Positions 27,977 to 36,264 of a DNA stretch of 64,000 nt are shown here, in pieces; the first letter of the stretch is position 1, and each line of letters starts with the position of its first letter. Below the pieces are notes generated by a model. That model ran no database searches. It was not told the origin of the DNA and was given only the letters and a program-made list of their open reading frames with translations. This stretch comes from Faecalicoccus acidiformans (GTDB lineage: Bacteria > Bacillota_I > Bacilli_A > Erysipelotrichales > Erysipelotrichaceae). The stretch lies in contig NZ_JACHHD010000005.1 of assembly GCF_014202635.1 (NCBI RefSeq), positions 44,750-108,749 on the forward strand, given 5' to 3'. A program made the translations under genes and the position numbers.

Positions 27977-29179
27977 ATGAAGAAACATCTTGCGTATACA
28001 ATGGCCTCGTTAATGGCATTATCGGCTATATCGGCTCCGGCAGTGAGTGTATATGCCCAAACCGAAACGAGCACAGTAGAAACTGCAAACGAAACGGGTA
28101 CGATCCAAACAGCAGAAGAGTTTCTAAATTTGTACTGCTCCTACAAAAATGAAATCAAGGATGCTCAGGGGAATGTGGTTCGGACAGAGTACCTTCGTTT
28201 TACAAAAATCGATGAAAAAAACTATCAGATCGTTCTTGAGGGAACAGAGGTCTATGAAGGCTTAAAAGAAGAGCTTAAAGAAGAAATCAATACGGCTTTA
28301 AGCGAAGTCATTATCGATCAGGATACTCAAGCTACGCTAAACAAAACATATCCTGAATTGGTAGTCGATGCTCAACAAATAAAAGATGAACAATCAAAGG
28401 ATCAGACTCAGGAAGAGCCATCAATTCCAGAACAAGAACCGACAGATCCGGCAACGGAAATGCCGGACTCTAATCATGGAGCCATCAAAGAGGAAGGTTC
28501 CCTGGAAGAGACTCAGGAAGAGTCAAAAGAAGAATCGGATCCGGTTTCAGAAATGGATTCAAAGGATACAAAAGAGCCTGTGGAAGTTCAATCGTCGGAC
28601 AATGCGGCCATCGAGACTCCGTTACAACGAACGCAACAAATTGAAACGATATCAGAGCCTGTTTTATTAAAAGTGGCGACGCCGCAACAAGAGTCAGTTT
28701 CTATTGAAGAAAAAGCGGAAATGATCTCGACAGCAGAGCCGGAGATCCAACCGGTGCAAGCAAAAATTGAAACAACGGCTCAACCGGTTCAGACAACTTC
28801 TTCGAATCGAACTTTGAGCTCCACGGATTCAGAAGTCCAAACTTTTGTGAAGACTTATCTGATGGATGCCAATTCTACTTTATATACATCGGTATCTTCT
28901 TATAATTATCAACAGATATTATCGGGAATGTCTGCTTATTCGAAGCTTTCTACTGATCAAGTGGCACAGCTGAACTCCTATTTGGAAACAAACGGGTCTT
29001 CAAAATATATCACATTGGTTTCGCAGGCACAGAGAATCGATAATACATCTACAACACCTGTACGCAGAAGTGTCAACACCGCAACATCGAGCGGCTTTGG
29101 ATTGTATGGTGCTTTGATGACGCTCTCTTTTGTCGGTTTTGCAGGTTTGTGGAAAAAAATGAAAGAGAAAAAAGCTTAG
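27977..29179 (+). CDS. Secreted, C-terminally anchored protein with Glu/Pro-rich repeat region
   Basis: A 400-aa exported protein. A signal peptide with cleavage near VYAQT (about residue 28) is followed by a folded N-terminal segment (to about 135), a disordered region rich in E, P, S, T and Q (about 135-285), a Ser/Tyr-rich helical stretch (about 285-350), and a C-terminal hydrophobic helix (about 372-390) with a KKMKEKKA tail. That end looks like a sortase or other cell-wall sorting signal, but LPXTG is absent; the nearest stretch is RSVNTATSS. ATG 27977 follows AAAGGAGTGG. The function is not recognised. Confidence 0.8.
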   Translation: MKKHLAYTMASLMALSAISAPAVSVYAQTETSTVETANETGTIQTAEEFLNLYCSYKNEIKDAQGNVVRTEYLRFTKIDEKNYQIVLEGTEVYEGLKEELKEEINTALSEVIIDQDTQATLNKTYPELVVDAQQIKDEQSKDQTQEEPSIPEQEPTDPATEMPDSNHGAIKEEGSLEETQEESKEESDPVSEMDSKDTKEPVEVQSSDNAAIETPLQRTQQIETISEPVLLKVATPQQESVSIEEKAEMISTAEPEIQPVQAKIETTAQPVQTTSSNRTLSSTDSEVQTFVKTYLMDANSTLYTSVSSYNYQQILSGMSAYSKLSTDQVAQLNSYLETNGSSKYITLVSQAQRIDNTSTTPVRRSVNTATSSGFGLYGALMTLSFVGFAGLWKKMKEKKA

Positions 29180-29204
29180 ATCGTCTGAATTGACGATCTT
29201 TTTT
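29178..29204 (+). terminator. Rho-independent terminator
   Basis: AGATCGTC (29178-29185) pairs with GACGATCT (29192-29199) around a six-base loop, followed by T residues. Confidence 0.9.
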
Positions 29205-29231
29205 GTTGGCTTTTCTTGTTTCAGTAATTTT

Positions 29232-29239
29232 TGTATAAT
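29232..29239 (+). promoter_or_regulatory. Promoter -10 of the RDD-PHP gene
   Basis: TATAAT at 29234-29239, with TG directly before it. An in-frame TTG at 29231 overlaps it and is not a usable start. Confidence 0.6.
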
Positions 29240-29266
29240 AGTAAACAGAAAGGCTGTGATCCTAAC

Positions 29267-30763
29267 ATGGTGATCAAAGAATATAGTTTAAAAGATTTGA
29301 CTTTGGCATATTTCCAAAAGAAATCGCAGTTATACCGTAACGGCGGATATCATCGTGCCAAATATTTGAAACGAAATCTCGACGATATGCAGAGCCATTT
29401 TTTTGCGTTCTTGATGGACGTAAATATTTGTCTGCTTCCCGTATATATTTGGGTCATTGAATTCTTATTGATCCTGTGTGGACTGATTCCACCCAACTTT
29501 TTTGATTTGTTATTTTACATTATGTATGCTTTCTTGTTCATTGTCAGTGTGCTGCTTCTGCCTATTTTTACAGCCCGATGCAAAGGACAATCTTTAGGAT
29601 GCATTTTTACGGATTTAAAACTGGTTCAAAGAAATAAAAAAGAAGCTTCCGGATTGAAATTGATCTTCCGGCAAATGTTGGGTTTTGGAATTCCACTGAT
29701 GGTGTTTGGCTTCTTCTTTGAAACTTTAGGAATCTTGGCATGGTGGCTGCTCAATGGCCTGATCGTTTTGATTACGCCTCGTCAGCAGACTTTGGTAGAT
29801 CTTCTCTTCCAGACGCTTCTGGTACATGAACCGCCACAAGAGATCCGCTTTGAAAAAGAACCGATTCAAGAAATGGTGCGTGAGATCACACCGATCGATT
29901 TGCACATTCGTTCCAATTATAGTGATGATTCCAATAATGATGTGGAAGAAATATTCAAAGAGGCAAAGCAACTGGGAATGGAGACGATATCGATTACGGA
30001 CCATAACTGTGCCAGAGCCAATGCAGCCGCTGTTCGTTTTGCGCCGCTTTACGATATTCAATATATTCCCGGGGTGGAGATCGATGCGCAATATAGAACA
30101 AATCGGATTCGAATCTTAGGATATTATATCGATTGGACAAAAGATATCTTTGATGACATGGAAAGAGAATCTTTACGCCGCGAAAAAGATTTATCCATTG
30201 AACGGGTCAAGAAATTTGAAGCGTATTCCGGATTAAGAATTGATGTGGATTCGATTATGGAAGGCTCTCGTTTTCAGACAATCACGCCAACGGATATTAC
30301 AAATATGGTTTTCAATAATGCGAAGGCACGAGAATTTTCGGTTGTGAAACCATATGTCGAGAAATATGAACCTAAGGAAGCCATGTTACACTTCCGCAGA
30401 GATGTATTTGGACCAGGAAGTCCATGTTATGTTCCGGCTGTTTATCCGGATGCTCAAAAGATCGTAGATGCGATCCATGATGCTGGCGGAATTGCGATTC
30501 TCGCAAGCTGGCATTTGGATAAGATCAGCGATGATTTGATTGAAGATATCATGGATCTGGGAATGGATGGCATCGAATGTTTTAGCCCCGAAATTCATGA
30601 AGAAACAATGGCGGCGGCAATCAAAATCGCCCAAAAACATAAAGCGTTTATTTCCTGCGGCAGTGATTACCATGGTTCTATAAAGCCAAATCGTCATATG
30701 GGCGTGACGAACTGTCCAAAAAAGGCGCTGCCTTTAGTACGTATTTTGACTAAGGCTGCTTAG
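29267..30763 (+). CDS. RDD-family membrane domain fused to a PHP metallo-phosphoesterase-like domain
   Basis: A 498-aa fusion. Residues about 40-200 are an RDD-type membrane unit with four hydrophobic helices and TARCKGQSLGCIFTDLKLV typical of RDD proteins. Residues about 209-498 are a PHP domain: DLHIRSNYSDD (211-221), ITDHN, PGVEIDA, ASWHLDK and CGSDYHG. In the first motif the normal HxH is HxR (H213, R215), so one metal ligand is altered. PHP domains hydrolyse phosphoesters, often of nucleotides or sugars, using two or three metals; here it would face the cytoplasm from the membrane. ATG 29267 has a weak ribosome site (AAAGG). The fused arrangement is unusual in my experience. Confidence 0.82.
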   Translation: MVIKEYSLKDLTLAYFQKKSQLYRNGGYHRAKYLKRNLDDMQSHFFAFLMDVNICLLPVYIWVIEFLLILCGLIPPNFFDLLFYIMYAFLFIVSVLLLPIFTARCKGQSLGCIFTDLKLVQRNKKEASGLKLIFRQMLGFGIPLMVFGFFFETLGILAWWLLNGLIVLITPRQQTLVDLLFQTLLVHEPPQEIRFEKEPIQEMVREITPIDLHIRSNYSDDSNNDVEEIFKEAKQLGMETISITDHNCARANAAAVRFAPLYDIQYIPGVEIDAQYRTNRIRILGYYIDWTKDIFDDMERESLRREKDLSIERVKKFEAYSGLRIDVDSIMEGSRFQTITPTDITNMVFNNAKAREFSVVKPYVEKYEPKEAMLHFRRDVFGPGSPCYVPAVYPDAQKIVDAIHDAGGIAILASWHLDKISDDLIEDIMDLGMDGIECFSPEIHEETMAAAIKIAQKHKAFISCGSDYHGSIKPNRHMGVTNCPKKALPLVRILTKAA

Positions 30764-30771
30764 GAAATCAC

Positions 30772-30800
30772 TTGTTTAAAGCGATTTTCTATCGTATAAT
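30772..30800 (+). promoter_or_regulatory. metG promoter
   Basis: TTGTTT (30772-30777), 17 bases, TATAAT (30795-30800). It overlaps the imperfect terminator hairpin (about 30765-30787) of the preceding gene. Confidence 0.75.
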
Positions 30801-30807
30801 ACGACCA

Positions 30808-31027
30808 GTAATCAAAAAGCAAAGAAAAGAAGAGTACTGTGGATTAGAACGACTAGAGAACGGGTGGCTGGTGAAAACCTTTCGTCTAAGAAACAGGAAC
30901 ATGGACTTGGAGCTGTTCTTTCGAATCGTTAGAAAGAAACGTTGCCGGCGTTAACGGATCAAGGTGCAGAGATGCATGAACTAAGGTGGTACCACGAAGC
31001 TTTCGTCCTTGGATGAAAGCTTTTTTT
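30808..31027 (+). ncRNA. T-box leader, methionine-specific, upstream of metG
   Basis: The conserved T-box reads AAGGTGGTACCACG (30983-30996). The Stem I 3' side shows GAAC-ATG-GA, placing the specifier codon ATG (Met) at 30901-30903. Apical Stem I sequences (GGGTGGCTGGTGAAAACC, about 30861-30878) are typical. A terminator follows: 30999-31008 with 31011-31020, then a T tract (31021-31027). Uncharged tRNA-Met would bind, stabilise the antiterminator and allow metG transcription. Confidence 0.92.
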
Positions 31028-31045
31028 ATTGAAGGAGAGGAAACT

Positions 31046-32971
31046 ATGGAAAATAAAGGACCTTATTATTTAACAACTGCCATTGCGTATACTTCAGGAA
31101 GACCCCATATCGGCAATACTTATGAGATTATTTTGAGTGATGCGATTGCTCGTTTTAAGCGTGCACAAGGATATGATGTCTTTTTTCAGACAGGGACCGA
31201 CGAACATGGAATCAAAATTGAAGAAAAGGCAAAAGATGCCGGGGTCTCTCCTCAGGCGTTCGTGGATGAGATCTCTAAAAAGATTCGCTCAAACTGGGAT
31301 TTGATGAATACAAGCTATGATTACTTTATTCGTACGACTGACCAGGATCATATGAAACGGGTACAGCGTATCTTTAAAAAATTGTATGAACAGGGAGACA
31401 TTTATAAAGGAGAATACGAAGGCTGGTATTGTACGCCTTGTGAATCTTTCTGGACAGAATCACAGTTAGTGGATGGTAAATGTCCGGATTGCGGACGCCC
31501 TGTCCAAAAAGCGAAAGAAGAGGCTTACTTCTTGAATCTGCAAAAATATGCGGATCGTTTGATTCAGTATATAGAAGATCATCCGGATTTTATTCAGCCA
31601 GAATCTCGTAAAAATGAGATGCTCAATAACTTCTTGCGGCCAGGATTACAAGATCTTTGTGTATCTCGTACTTCTTTTACTTGGGGAGTGCCGGTTGATT
31701 TTGATCCGGGGCATATTGTTTATGTCTGGATCGATGCCTTGTCGAACTATATCACTTCTTTAGGATATGATGCTTATGGTGATAGCGGCAAGATGTATAA
31801 AAAATATTGGCCTGCCACACATATTATCGGGAAAGATATCTTGCGTTTCCATACAATTTATTGGCCGATTATCTTGATGGCTTTAGGAGAGCCGCTCCCG
31901 AAAAAAGTATTCGGACATCCATGGCTCTTGATCGGAGATGGCAAGATGTCAAAATCAAAAGGAAATGTAATCTATGCCGAAGATCTTGTTCGTCATTTTG
32001 GTGTGGATGCGGTTCGTTATTATTGTCTGCATGAAATGCCTTTTGCCCAGGACGGAACCATCACGTGGGAACTTGTCGTAGAGAGAATCAATTCCGATCT
32101 TGCGAATATTTTGGGAAACCTGGTTTCTCGTACCGTGGCAATGACTGAAAAATACTTTGATGGAGAGATATTAAATCCAGGAATCAAAGAAGATGTGGAT
32201 CAGGAATTGATCGAACTGGCGCAAAATACGTTGCCAAAAGTGGAAGCCAAAATGGATGAATTCCGTGTGGGCGATGCGCTGGATGAGATTTTTGCCTTGT
32301 TGCGAAGAGCAAATAAATATATCGATCAGACGATGCCATGGGCATTGGCAAAAGAAGAAGAAAAAAAGGATCGCTTGGCTACAGTGTTATACAACTTGAT
32401 GGAATCGATCCGTATCTCAGCAGTTTTGCTTCAGAACTTCTTGCCGGAAACAGGAGAGAAGATTTTAGATATTCTCCATACGGAAAAACGCGATTTTGAT
32501 TCGATTCGAACTTTTGGCCAGTTAGAATGTCATATTCATGTTGAAAAGAAACCGGGAGTTTTGTTTGCACGAATCGATGAAAAAAAATTCTTGGAAGAAT
32601 TGGCAAAAGAAACAAAGCCGGCGGCCAAGAAGGAGAAATCTGAAAAGGCTAGTATCACGATCGATGATTTTTCAAAAGTAGAATTAAAAGTCGGGACCAT
32701 TGTGGAATGTAAAAAACATCCTAAAGCAGATCGACTTTTGATAGAACAGATCGACCTTGGAGATGAAGTTCGGCAAGTGGTCAGCGGAATTGCCGGGACT
32801 TATAAGCCGGAAGATCTAGTGGGCAAACAAGTTGTGGTTGTGACCAATTTAGCACCTGCGAAGATTCGTGGGGTTGAAAGCAACGGGATGATCTTGTGTG
32901 CCAGTCAAAAAGATGAACTTTCGATTCTTTCGCCTTTGACAGAAATGCCAAAGGGATCCAAAGTCAGCTAA
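31046..32971 (+). CDS. metG: Methionyl-tRNA synthetase
   Basis: Charges tRNA-Met. The 641-aa class I synthetase has the HIGH-type motif in RPHIGNTYE, a zinc knuckle (CTPCESF...CPDCGR, about residues 129-150), KMSKS within GKMSKSKGNVI, an anticodon-binding helical bundle, and a C-terminal tRNA-binding domain (about 540-641, VGTIVECKKHPKADRLLIEQ) that supports dimerisation. ATG 31046 is preceded by AAGGAGAGG directly after the T-box terminator. It is followed by two small membrane-protein genes. Confidence 0.97.
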   Translation: MENKGPYYLTTAIAYTSGRPHIGNTYEIILSDAIARFKRAQGYDVFFQTGTDEHGIKIEEKAKDAGVSPQAFVDEISKKIRSNWDLMNTSYDYFIRTTDQDHMKRVQRIFKKLYEQGDIYKGEYEGWYCTPCESFWTESQLVDGKCPDCGRPVQKAKEEAYFLNLQKYADRLIQYIEDHPDFIQPESRKNEMLNNFLRPGLQDLCVSRTSFTWGVPVDFDPGHIVYVWIDALSNYITSLGYDAYGDSGKMYKKYWPATHIIGKDILRFHTIYWPIILMALGEPLPKKVFGHPWLLIGDGKMSKSKGNVIYAEDLVRHFGVDAVRYYCLHEMPFAQDGTITWELVVERINSDLANILGNLVSRTVAMTEKYFDGEILNPGIKEDVDQELIELAQNTLPKVEAKMDEFRVGDALDEIFALLRRANKYIDQTMPWALAKEEEKKDRLATVLYNLMESIRISAVLLQNFLPETGEKILDILHTEKRDFDSIRTFGQLECHIHVEKKPGVLFARIDEKKFLEELAKETKPAAKKEKSEKASITIDDFSKVELKVGTIVECKKHPKADRLLIEQIDLGDEVRQVVSGIAGTYKPEDLVGKQVVVVTNLAPAKIRGVESNGMILCASQKDELSILSPLTEMPKGSKVS

Positions 32972-32972
32972 T

Positions 32973-33179
32973 ATGAATGATCGGCAAAAGGTTCTGTTTC
33001 GTCAGCTTCAGCTGATGATCTTGGGACTGGTCATTTTGGCAGGAGGAGTCTTAGCGGACCATCCTCCGTTTGTTCCCATTGGGATCCTTGTTTTGGTTTA
33101 TGGATTGTTTCGCTTTATGATGTTGAAAAAAATAGTAGATCGTATCGATCAGAAAGATTCGAAAGGGAAATCAGAATGA
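32973..33179 (+). CDS. Small membrane protein, two helices
   Basis: A 68-aa protein with two hydrophobic helices (about residues 13-30 and 32-50) and a charged C-terminus. It begins one base after the metG stop without a clear ribosome site, so it depends on readthrough coupling from metG, and its stop overlaps the next gene by ATGA. No family recognised. Confidence 0.65.
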   Translation: MNDRQKVLFRQLQLMILGLVILAGGVLADHPPFVPIGILVLVYGLFRFMMLKKIVDRIDQKDSKGKSE

Positions 33180-33490
33180 AGAAGAACTATCAGGAGTTTG
33201 CTCGCGGAATACAGGATGCTTTGATTGAGAAAGGGTATGGAGATCTCTTTTCTCTGGAAGAATTGGAATCCTTTTGTTTGCGGCTTTTTCGATCGATCGT
33301 CAATAAAGCGGCGGTTCTGATAGGAATTGTGATCGTTACGGTTTTCTTTGGAATAAAGGGAAGCCTTCCTTCCTGGTTCTTTTCTACGGCGATCATCTTT
33401 TGGCTGGCGTGGCTGGTTTCAACCAGTGAAACGGCTAAAATTGTTCAAGAATTTAAAAAACGGAAAAATTCATCATCAAGCTTGAAATGA
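33176..33490 (+). CDS. Small membrane protein, unknown
   Basis: A 104-aa protein with two hydrophobic helices (about residues 44-62 and 66-86) after a soluble N-terminal segment, and a basic C-terminus. It overlaps the upstream gene by four bases. The last codons form part of an inverted repeat (TTCATCAT to ATGATGAA) that runs into the metK leader region. No recognised motif. Confidence 0.65.
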   Translation: MKKNYQEFARGIQDALIEKGYGDLFSLEELESFCLRLFRSIVNKAAVLIGIVIVTVFFGIKGSLPSWFFSTAIIFWLAWLVSTSETAKIVQEFKKRKNSSSSLK

Positions 33491-33510
33491 TGAATGGTTT
33501 ATGATTAAAT
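33482..33510 (+). promoter_or_regulatory. Candidate metK promoter
   Basis: TTGAAA (33482-33487), 17 bases, TTAAAT (33505-33510), immediately upstream of the riboswitch. Confidence 0.45.
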
Positions 33511-33514
33511 AACT

Positions 33515-33656
33515 TTACATTATCCAGAGATGGGGTAGAGAGTTAGCTCGTTGATCCCACACCAACCTGGTATCCAAAGATACTAAGGTGGTCCCGCTAA
33601 CAACGATAAGGAGTATAGACAAGCAACCATACTTCTTAGGGAGTATGGTTTTTTTT
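33515..33656 (+). ncRNA. SAM-I-like (S-box) riboswitch with terminator upstream of metK
   Basis: The order TTATCCAGAGATGGGGTAGAG, ACCAACCTGG, AAGGTGGTCCCGCTAAC and GATAAG matches the S-box core, with P1 formed by TTATC (33520-33524) and GATAA. A terminator follows: AACCATACT (33625-33633) with AGTATGGTT (33642-33650), then T residues. GGAGTAT just after P1 can pair with ATACTTCT, a plausible antiterminator sharing the P1 3' strand. The sequence is a divergent member. SAM binding would switch off metK. Confidence 0.85.
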
Positions 33657-33672
33657 AGAGAATGGAGGACAT

Positions 33673-34764
33673 ATGAAAAATTATATTTTTACCAGCGAGA
33701 GTGTTACCGAAGGTCATCCGGATAAAATCTGTGATCAGATTGCAGACCGTATTGTCGATGCGGCATTATCCCAAGATCCTTATTCAAATATGGCTGTGGA
33801 GTGTACGATCAAAGATGATTTTGTGCTGATCTATGGAGAAGCCAATACAAAGGCAAGTTTAGATTATGAAAAAATTGCCTTGGAGGAGATTCGTCGAATC
33901 GGATATACGGAAGATTATAAAGTTCATATCGTTGTCAACGAACAGTCGCCAGAGATTCACAATGCGGTTAACCGTGATGAAATCTGTGCCGGAGATCAAG
34001 GAATCATGTTTGGATATGCTTGCGACGAGAGCCGCGAATATATGCCGCTGCCTATTTATTATGCGCATAAGTTAGCTCGCCAGCTGACAAAAGTTCGCCG
34101 TCAGAATCCGATCTTGAAACCCGATGGGAAAACACAAGTTTCCGTGGAATATGAAAACGATGAAATCAAGAGAATCGATACGATTGTTGTTTCTACTCAG
34201 CACATTGCCTCTGCTACGCAAGAAGAGATTCGTGAGCTCATCATGAATGAAGTGATCAAACCAAGCATCAATGCCAAATACTTGGATGAGAATACAAAAT
34301 ACTTTATCAATCCGAGCGGAAGTTTTGTCGTAGGAGGATCCTTTGGCGATTCAGGAACAACAGGACGCAAGATCGTCTGTGATACGTATGGCGGACGCGG
34401 GCGAATCGGAGGCGGCTGCTTCTCCAGTAAAGATCCTACGAAGGTGGATCGCAGTGCAGCTTATTATTGCCGTTATGTTGCCAAGAGTCTTGTTGCCAAC
34501 AAACTGGCCAGAAGAGCAGAGGTTCAAGTCAGCTATGCGATCGGGAAGAGTGAACCGATATCTCTTTGCGTGGATACCTTTGGAACAGGGGTGTTAGAGG
34601 ACGAGAAACTGTTGGAAATCGTTGAAAAGAATTTTGATTTTGATGTCAACAACATCATCAATGAATTGGATCTTCGTCAGCCGATCTATCATAAGACCAG
34701 CTGTTACGGCCATTTTGGAGATCCGCAATTCACCTGGGAAAAGATCAAAAAATTGTCAATTTAA
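33673..34764 (+). CDS. metK: S-adenosylmethionine synthetase (short variant)
   Basis: Makes SAM from methionine and ATP. The 363-aa chain has TSESVTEGHPDKICDQI, GDQGIMFGYA, and the phosphate loop GGRGRIGGGCFSSKDPTKVDRSAAY, where GGGAFSGKD is usual. It is about 20-30 residues shorter than typical bacterial MetK. Despite the changes, catalytic His, Lys and Asp positions appear present (EGHPDK, KDPTKVD). ATG 33673 follows AATGGAGGA behind the SAM riboswitch, giving feedback control by its own product. Confidence 0.95.
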   Translation: MKNYIFTSESVTEGHPDKICDQIADRIVDAALSQDPYSNMAVECTIKDDFVLIYGEANTKASLDYEKIALEEIRRIGYTEDYKVHIVVNEQSPEIHNAVNRDEICAGDQGIMFGYACDESREYMPLPIYYAHKLARQLTKVRRQNPILKPDGKTQVSVEYENDEIKRIDTIVVSTQHIASATQEEIRELIMNEVIKPSINAKYLDENTKYFINPSGSFVVGGSFGDSGTTGRKIVCDTYGGRGRIGGGCFSSKDPTKVDRSAAYYCRYVAKSLVANKLARRAEVQVSYAIGKSEPISLCVDTFGTGVLEDEKLLEIVEKNFDFDVNNIINELDLRQPIYHKTSCYGHFGDPQFTWEKIKKLSI

Positions 34765-34787
34765 AAAGCGCTCGATGCGCTTTTTTA
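34763..34787. terminator. Bidirectional terminator
   Basis: AAAAAGCGC (34763-34771) pairs with GCGCTTTTT (34777-34785), loop TCGAT. It terminates metK and, on the minus strand, the lipoprotein gene whose stop codon overlaps its edge. Confidence 0.88.
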
Positions 34788-35486
34788 ATATGTCTCTAAA
34801 TTATCCGGGAAGGAGATGGATTGTAATTGATCAAGGTCCTCGATCTGGCAATCGATTGTAAAACGAATGTTTTCAGACGTTTCTTCCAGAGATTGCGTTC
34901 CCGCAACGCTTAATGTAAAAGAGGATAGAGTTTCTTGTTCAATGACCGCATCTATCGTGGCAGATTCTACATTAACGGTTCCAAAACTATCCAGAAGCGT
35001 TGAAATCAAAGAAGGATCGATCGTAAGCGAATATGTATTTCCATCTTTTGAGCTTGATTCAATCAGATCACATAGTTCACTGTCTGAAAAATTCATAAAC
35101 GGATCATATACCGATATCTTTTCAGAAGCATCGATTCCTAAGTTGGAGAGGACGCTTTGTGAAGTAGTTCCCATGGAATTCAGATACGTTTTGCCATCTC
35201 GCGTATAGAACTGAAGAAAATCTTCCTGACGGTTTCCGTTGGACTCCAGATCCATGCTTAGAGCTATTTGCAGATCTTCTTTCTGGAGCATTTGCAGATC
35301 AATATCAATGATGGACTGATCTGTCGAGTCCAGTTGTATCTGTGCAGTGATGTGACCAGATTGCGCATTTAATGTATTATGAAAAGCTTCAAAAAAAGCC
35401 AGGATATCTTCATCGCTTTTCGAACTGCAGCCTCCTATGCCGATCAATAAGAAAAAAGCGCAGACAATTGAGAGAATTTTTTTCAT
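34785..35486 (-). CDS. Lipoprotein of unknown function
   Basis: A 233-aa lipoprotein. MKKILSIVCAFFLLIGIGGC gives a signal peptide with a lipobox Cys at residue 20. The mature part is a beta-rich domain (HITAQIQLDSTDQSIIDIDLQML..., SFTLSVAGTQSLEETSENIRFTI) resembling LolA/LppX-type or DUF6612-like lipid-binding folds, though this assignment is uncertain. ATG 35486 follows AGGAGGC; longer frames start in the divergent promoter region. Confidence 0.75.
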   Translation of the reverse strand: MKKILSIVCAFFLLIGIGGCSSKSDEDILAFFEAFHNTLNAQSGHITAQIQLDSTDQSIIDIDLQMLQKEDLQIALSMDLESNGNRQEDFLQFYTRDGKTYLNSMGTTSQSVLSNLGIDASEKISVYDPFMNFSDSELCDLIESSSKDGNTYSLTIDPSLISTLLDSFGTVNVESATIDAVIEQETLSSFTLSVAGTQSLEETSENIRFTIDCQIEDLDQLQSISFPDNLETY

Positions 35487-35551
35487 AAAATGGCCTCCTG
35501 TGATAGTATTGTATATATTTTTGAAACTGAAGTCAAAAGGAGGACTCAGCC

Positions 35552-36073
35552 ATGATTTTAGTCTATTTAAAAGATGATTCACCCTATAAAGAAGAGATTC
35601 TTTCTACGTTGAAGAAATACGATTCGGATTATAAAGTCGTAGGGGATAATCATTTGGATCAAGTGATCACTTCGATTTTTTCCAGTGAGGAGAAGCCAAA
35701 ACAGAGTCAAGAATTTGAAGATTTTCTGTTTTTAGATACGATGAGACCAGAAGTGATCCAGCAGTTTTCAAAAGAATTGATGCAGAAGGGGATCCGTTTA
35801 GGCAGAGTGGCCGTTCGAACGGAAAACAATGTGTCTTGGACGTTAAGAGATTTAATGGAAGAAGTGGAAGAAGAATTTCAATTTTTTCAGTTAAGAGAAA
35901 AACTCTATGATGTGATCTTGCATCCGGATAAAGATCGACTTCAAAAGGATGTCCGTTATATGCATTTGATGTCAGAAACATACGCCTTATTGGAAAACCG
36001 GACGACTGCCAAAAAGGATCTGGAACAAGCTTGGAGCTTTTTAGAAAAAGAAAAATTGATAAACAAGAAATAA
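35552..36073 (+). CDS. DUF3783 domain protein
   Basis: A 173-aa cytoplasmic protein. The middle (about residues 60-105, FLFLDTMRPEVIQQFSKELMQKGIRLGRVAVRTENNVSW) fits DUF3783, a small domain of unknown function in Bacillota. A charged C-terminal helical segment follows. AAAAGGAGG precedes ATG 35552. The promoter region is shared with the divergent lipoprotein gene; no terminator was seen before the tRNA promoter 15 bases beyond the stop. Confidence 0.75.
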   Translation: MILVYLKDDSPYKEEILSTLKKYDSDYKVVGDNHLDQVITSIFSSEEKPKQSQEFEDFLFLDTMRPEVIQQFSKELMQKGIRLGRVAVRTENNVSWTLRDLMEEVEEEFQFFQLREKLYDVILHPDKDRLQKDVRYMHLMSETYALLENRTTAKKDLEQAWSFLEKEKLINKK

Positions 36074-36087
36074 ATTCAAAAAAAGAC

Positions 36088-36116
36088 TTGCACGAAAGAA
36101 AAAGCCATGCTAATAT
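36088..36116 (+). promoter_or_regulatory. tRNA-Glu promoter
   Basis: TTGCAC (36088-36093), 17 bases, TAATAT (36111-36116), 38 bases before the mature tRNA. Confidence 0.7.
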
Positions 36117-36153
36117 ATGTGAGCACTTGTCAGAGGACAAGTTTCACATACAT

Positions 36154-36229
36154 GGCGCGTTGGAGAAACGGTTAACTCACATGCCTTTCACGCATGCATT
36201 CACGGGTTCGAATCCCGTACGCGTCACCA
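36154..36229 (+). tRNA. trnE: tRNA-Glu (UUC anticodon)
   Basis: A complete cloverleaf. The acceptor GGCGCGT (36154-36160) pairs with ACGCGTC (36219-36225) with one G-T. The D arm is GAG/CTC. The anticodon stem CATGC/GCATG holds loop CTTTCAC with TTC at 36187-36189. The T arm is ACGGG-TTCGAAT-CCCGT. CCA (36227-36229) is encoded. It is a single tRNA followed by a terminator. The anticodon reads GAA (and GAG). Confidence 0.97.
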
Positions 36230-36239
36230 TTGAAAAAAT

Positions 36240-36264
36240 ACGCTCCGAAACAGGAGCGTTTTTT
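36240..36264. terminator. Bidirectional terminator after tRNA-Glu
   Basis: ACGCTCC (36240-36246) pairs with GGAGCGT (36253-36259), loop GAAACA, then a T run; on the minus strand T residues also follow, serving the kinase-like gene that ends at 36263. Confidence 0.88.
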
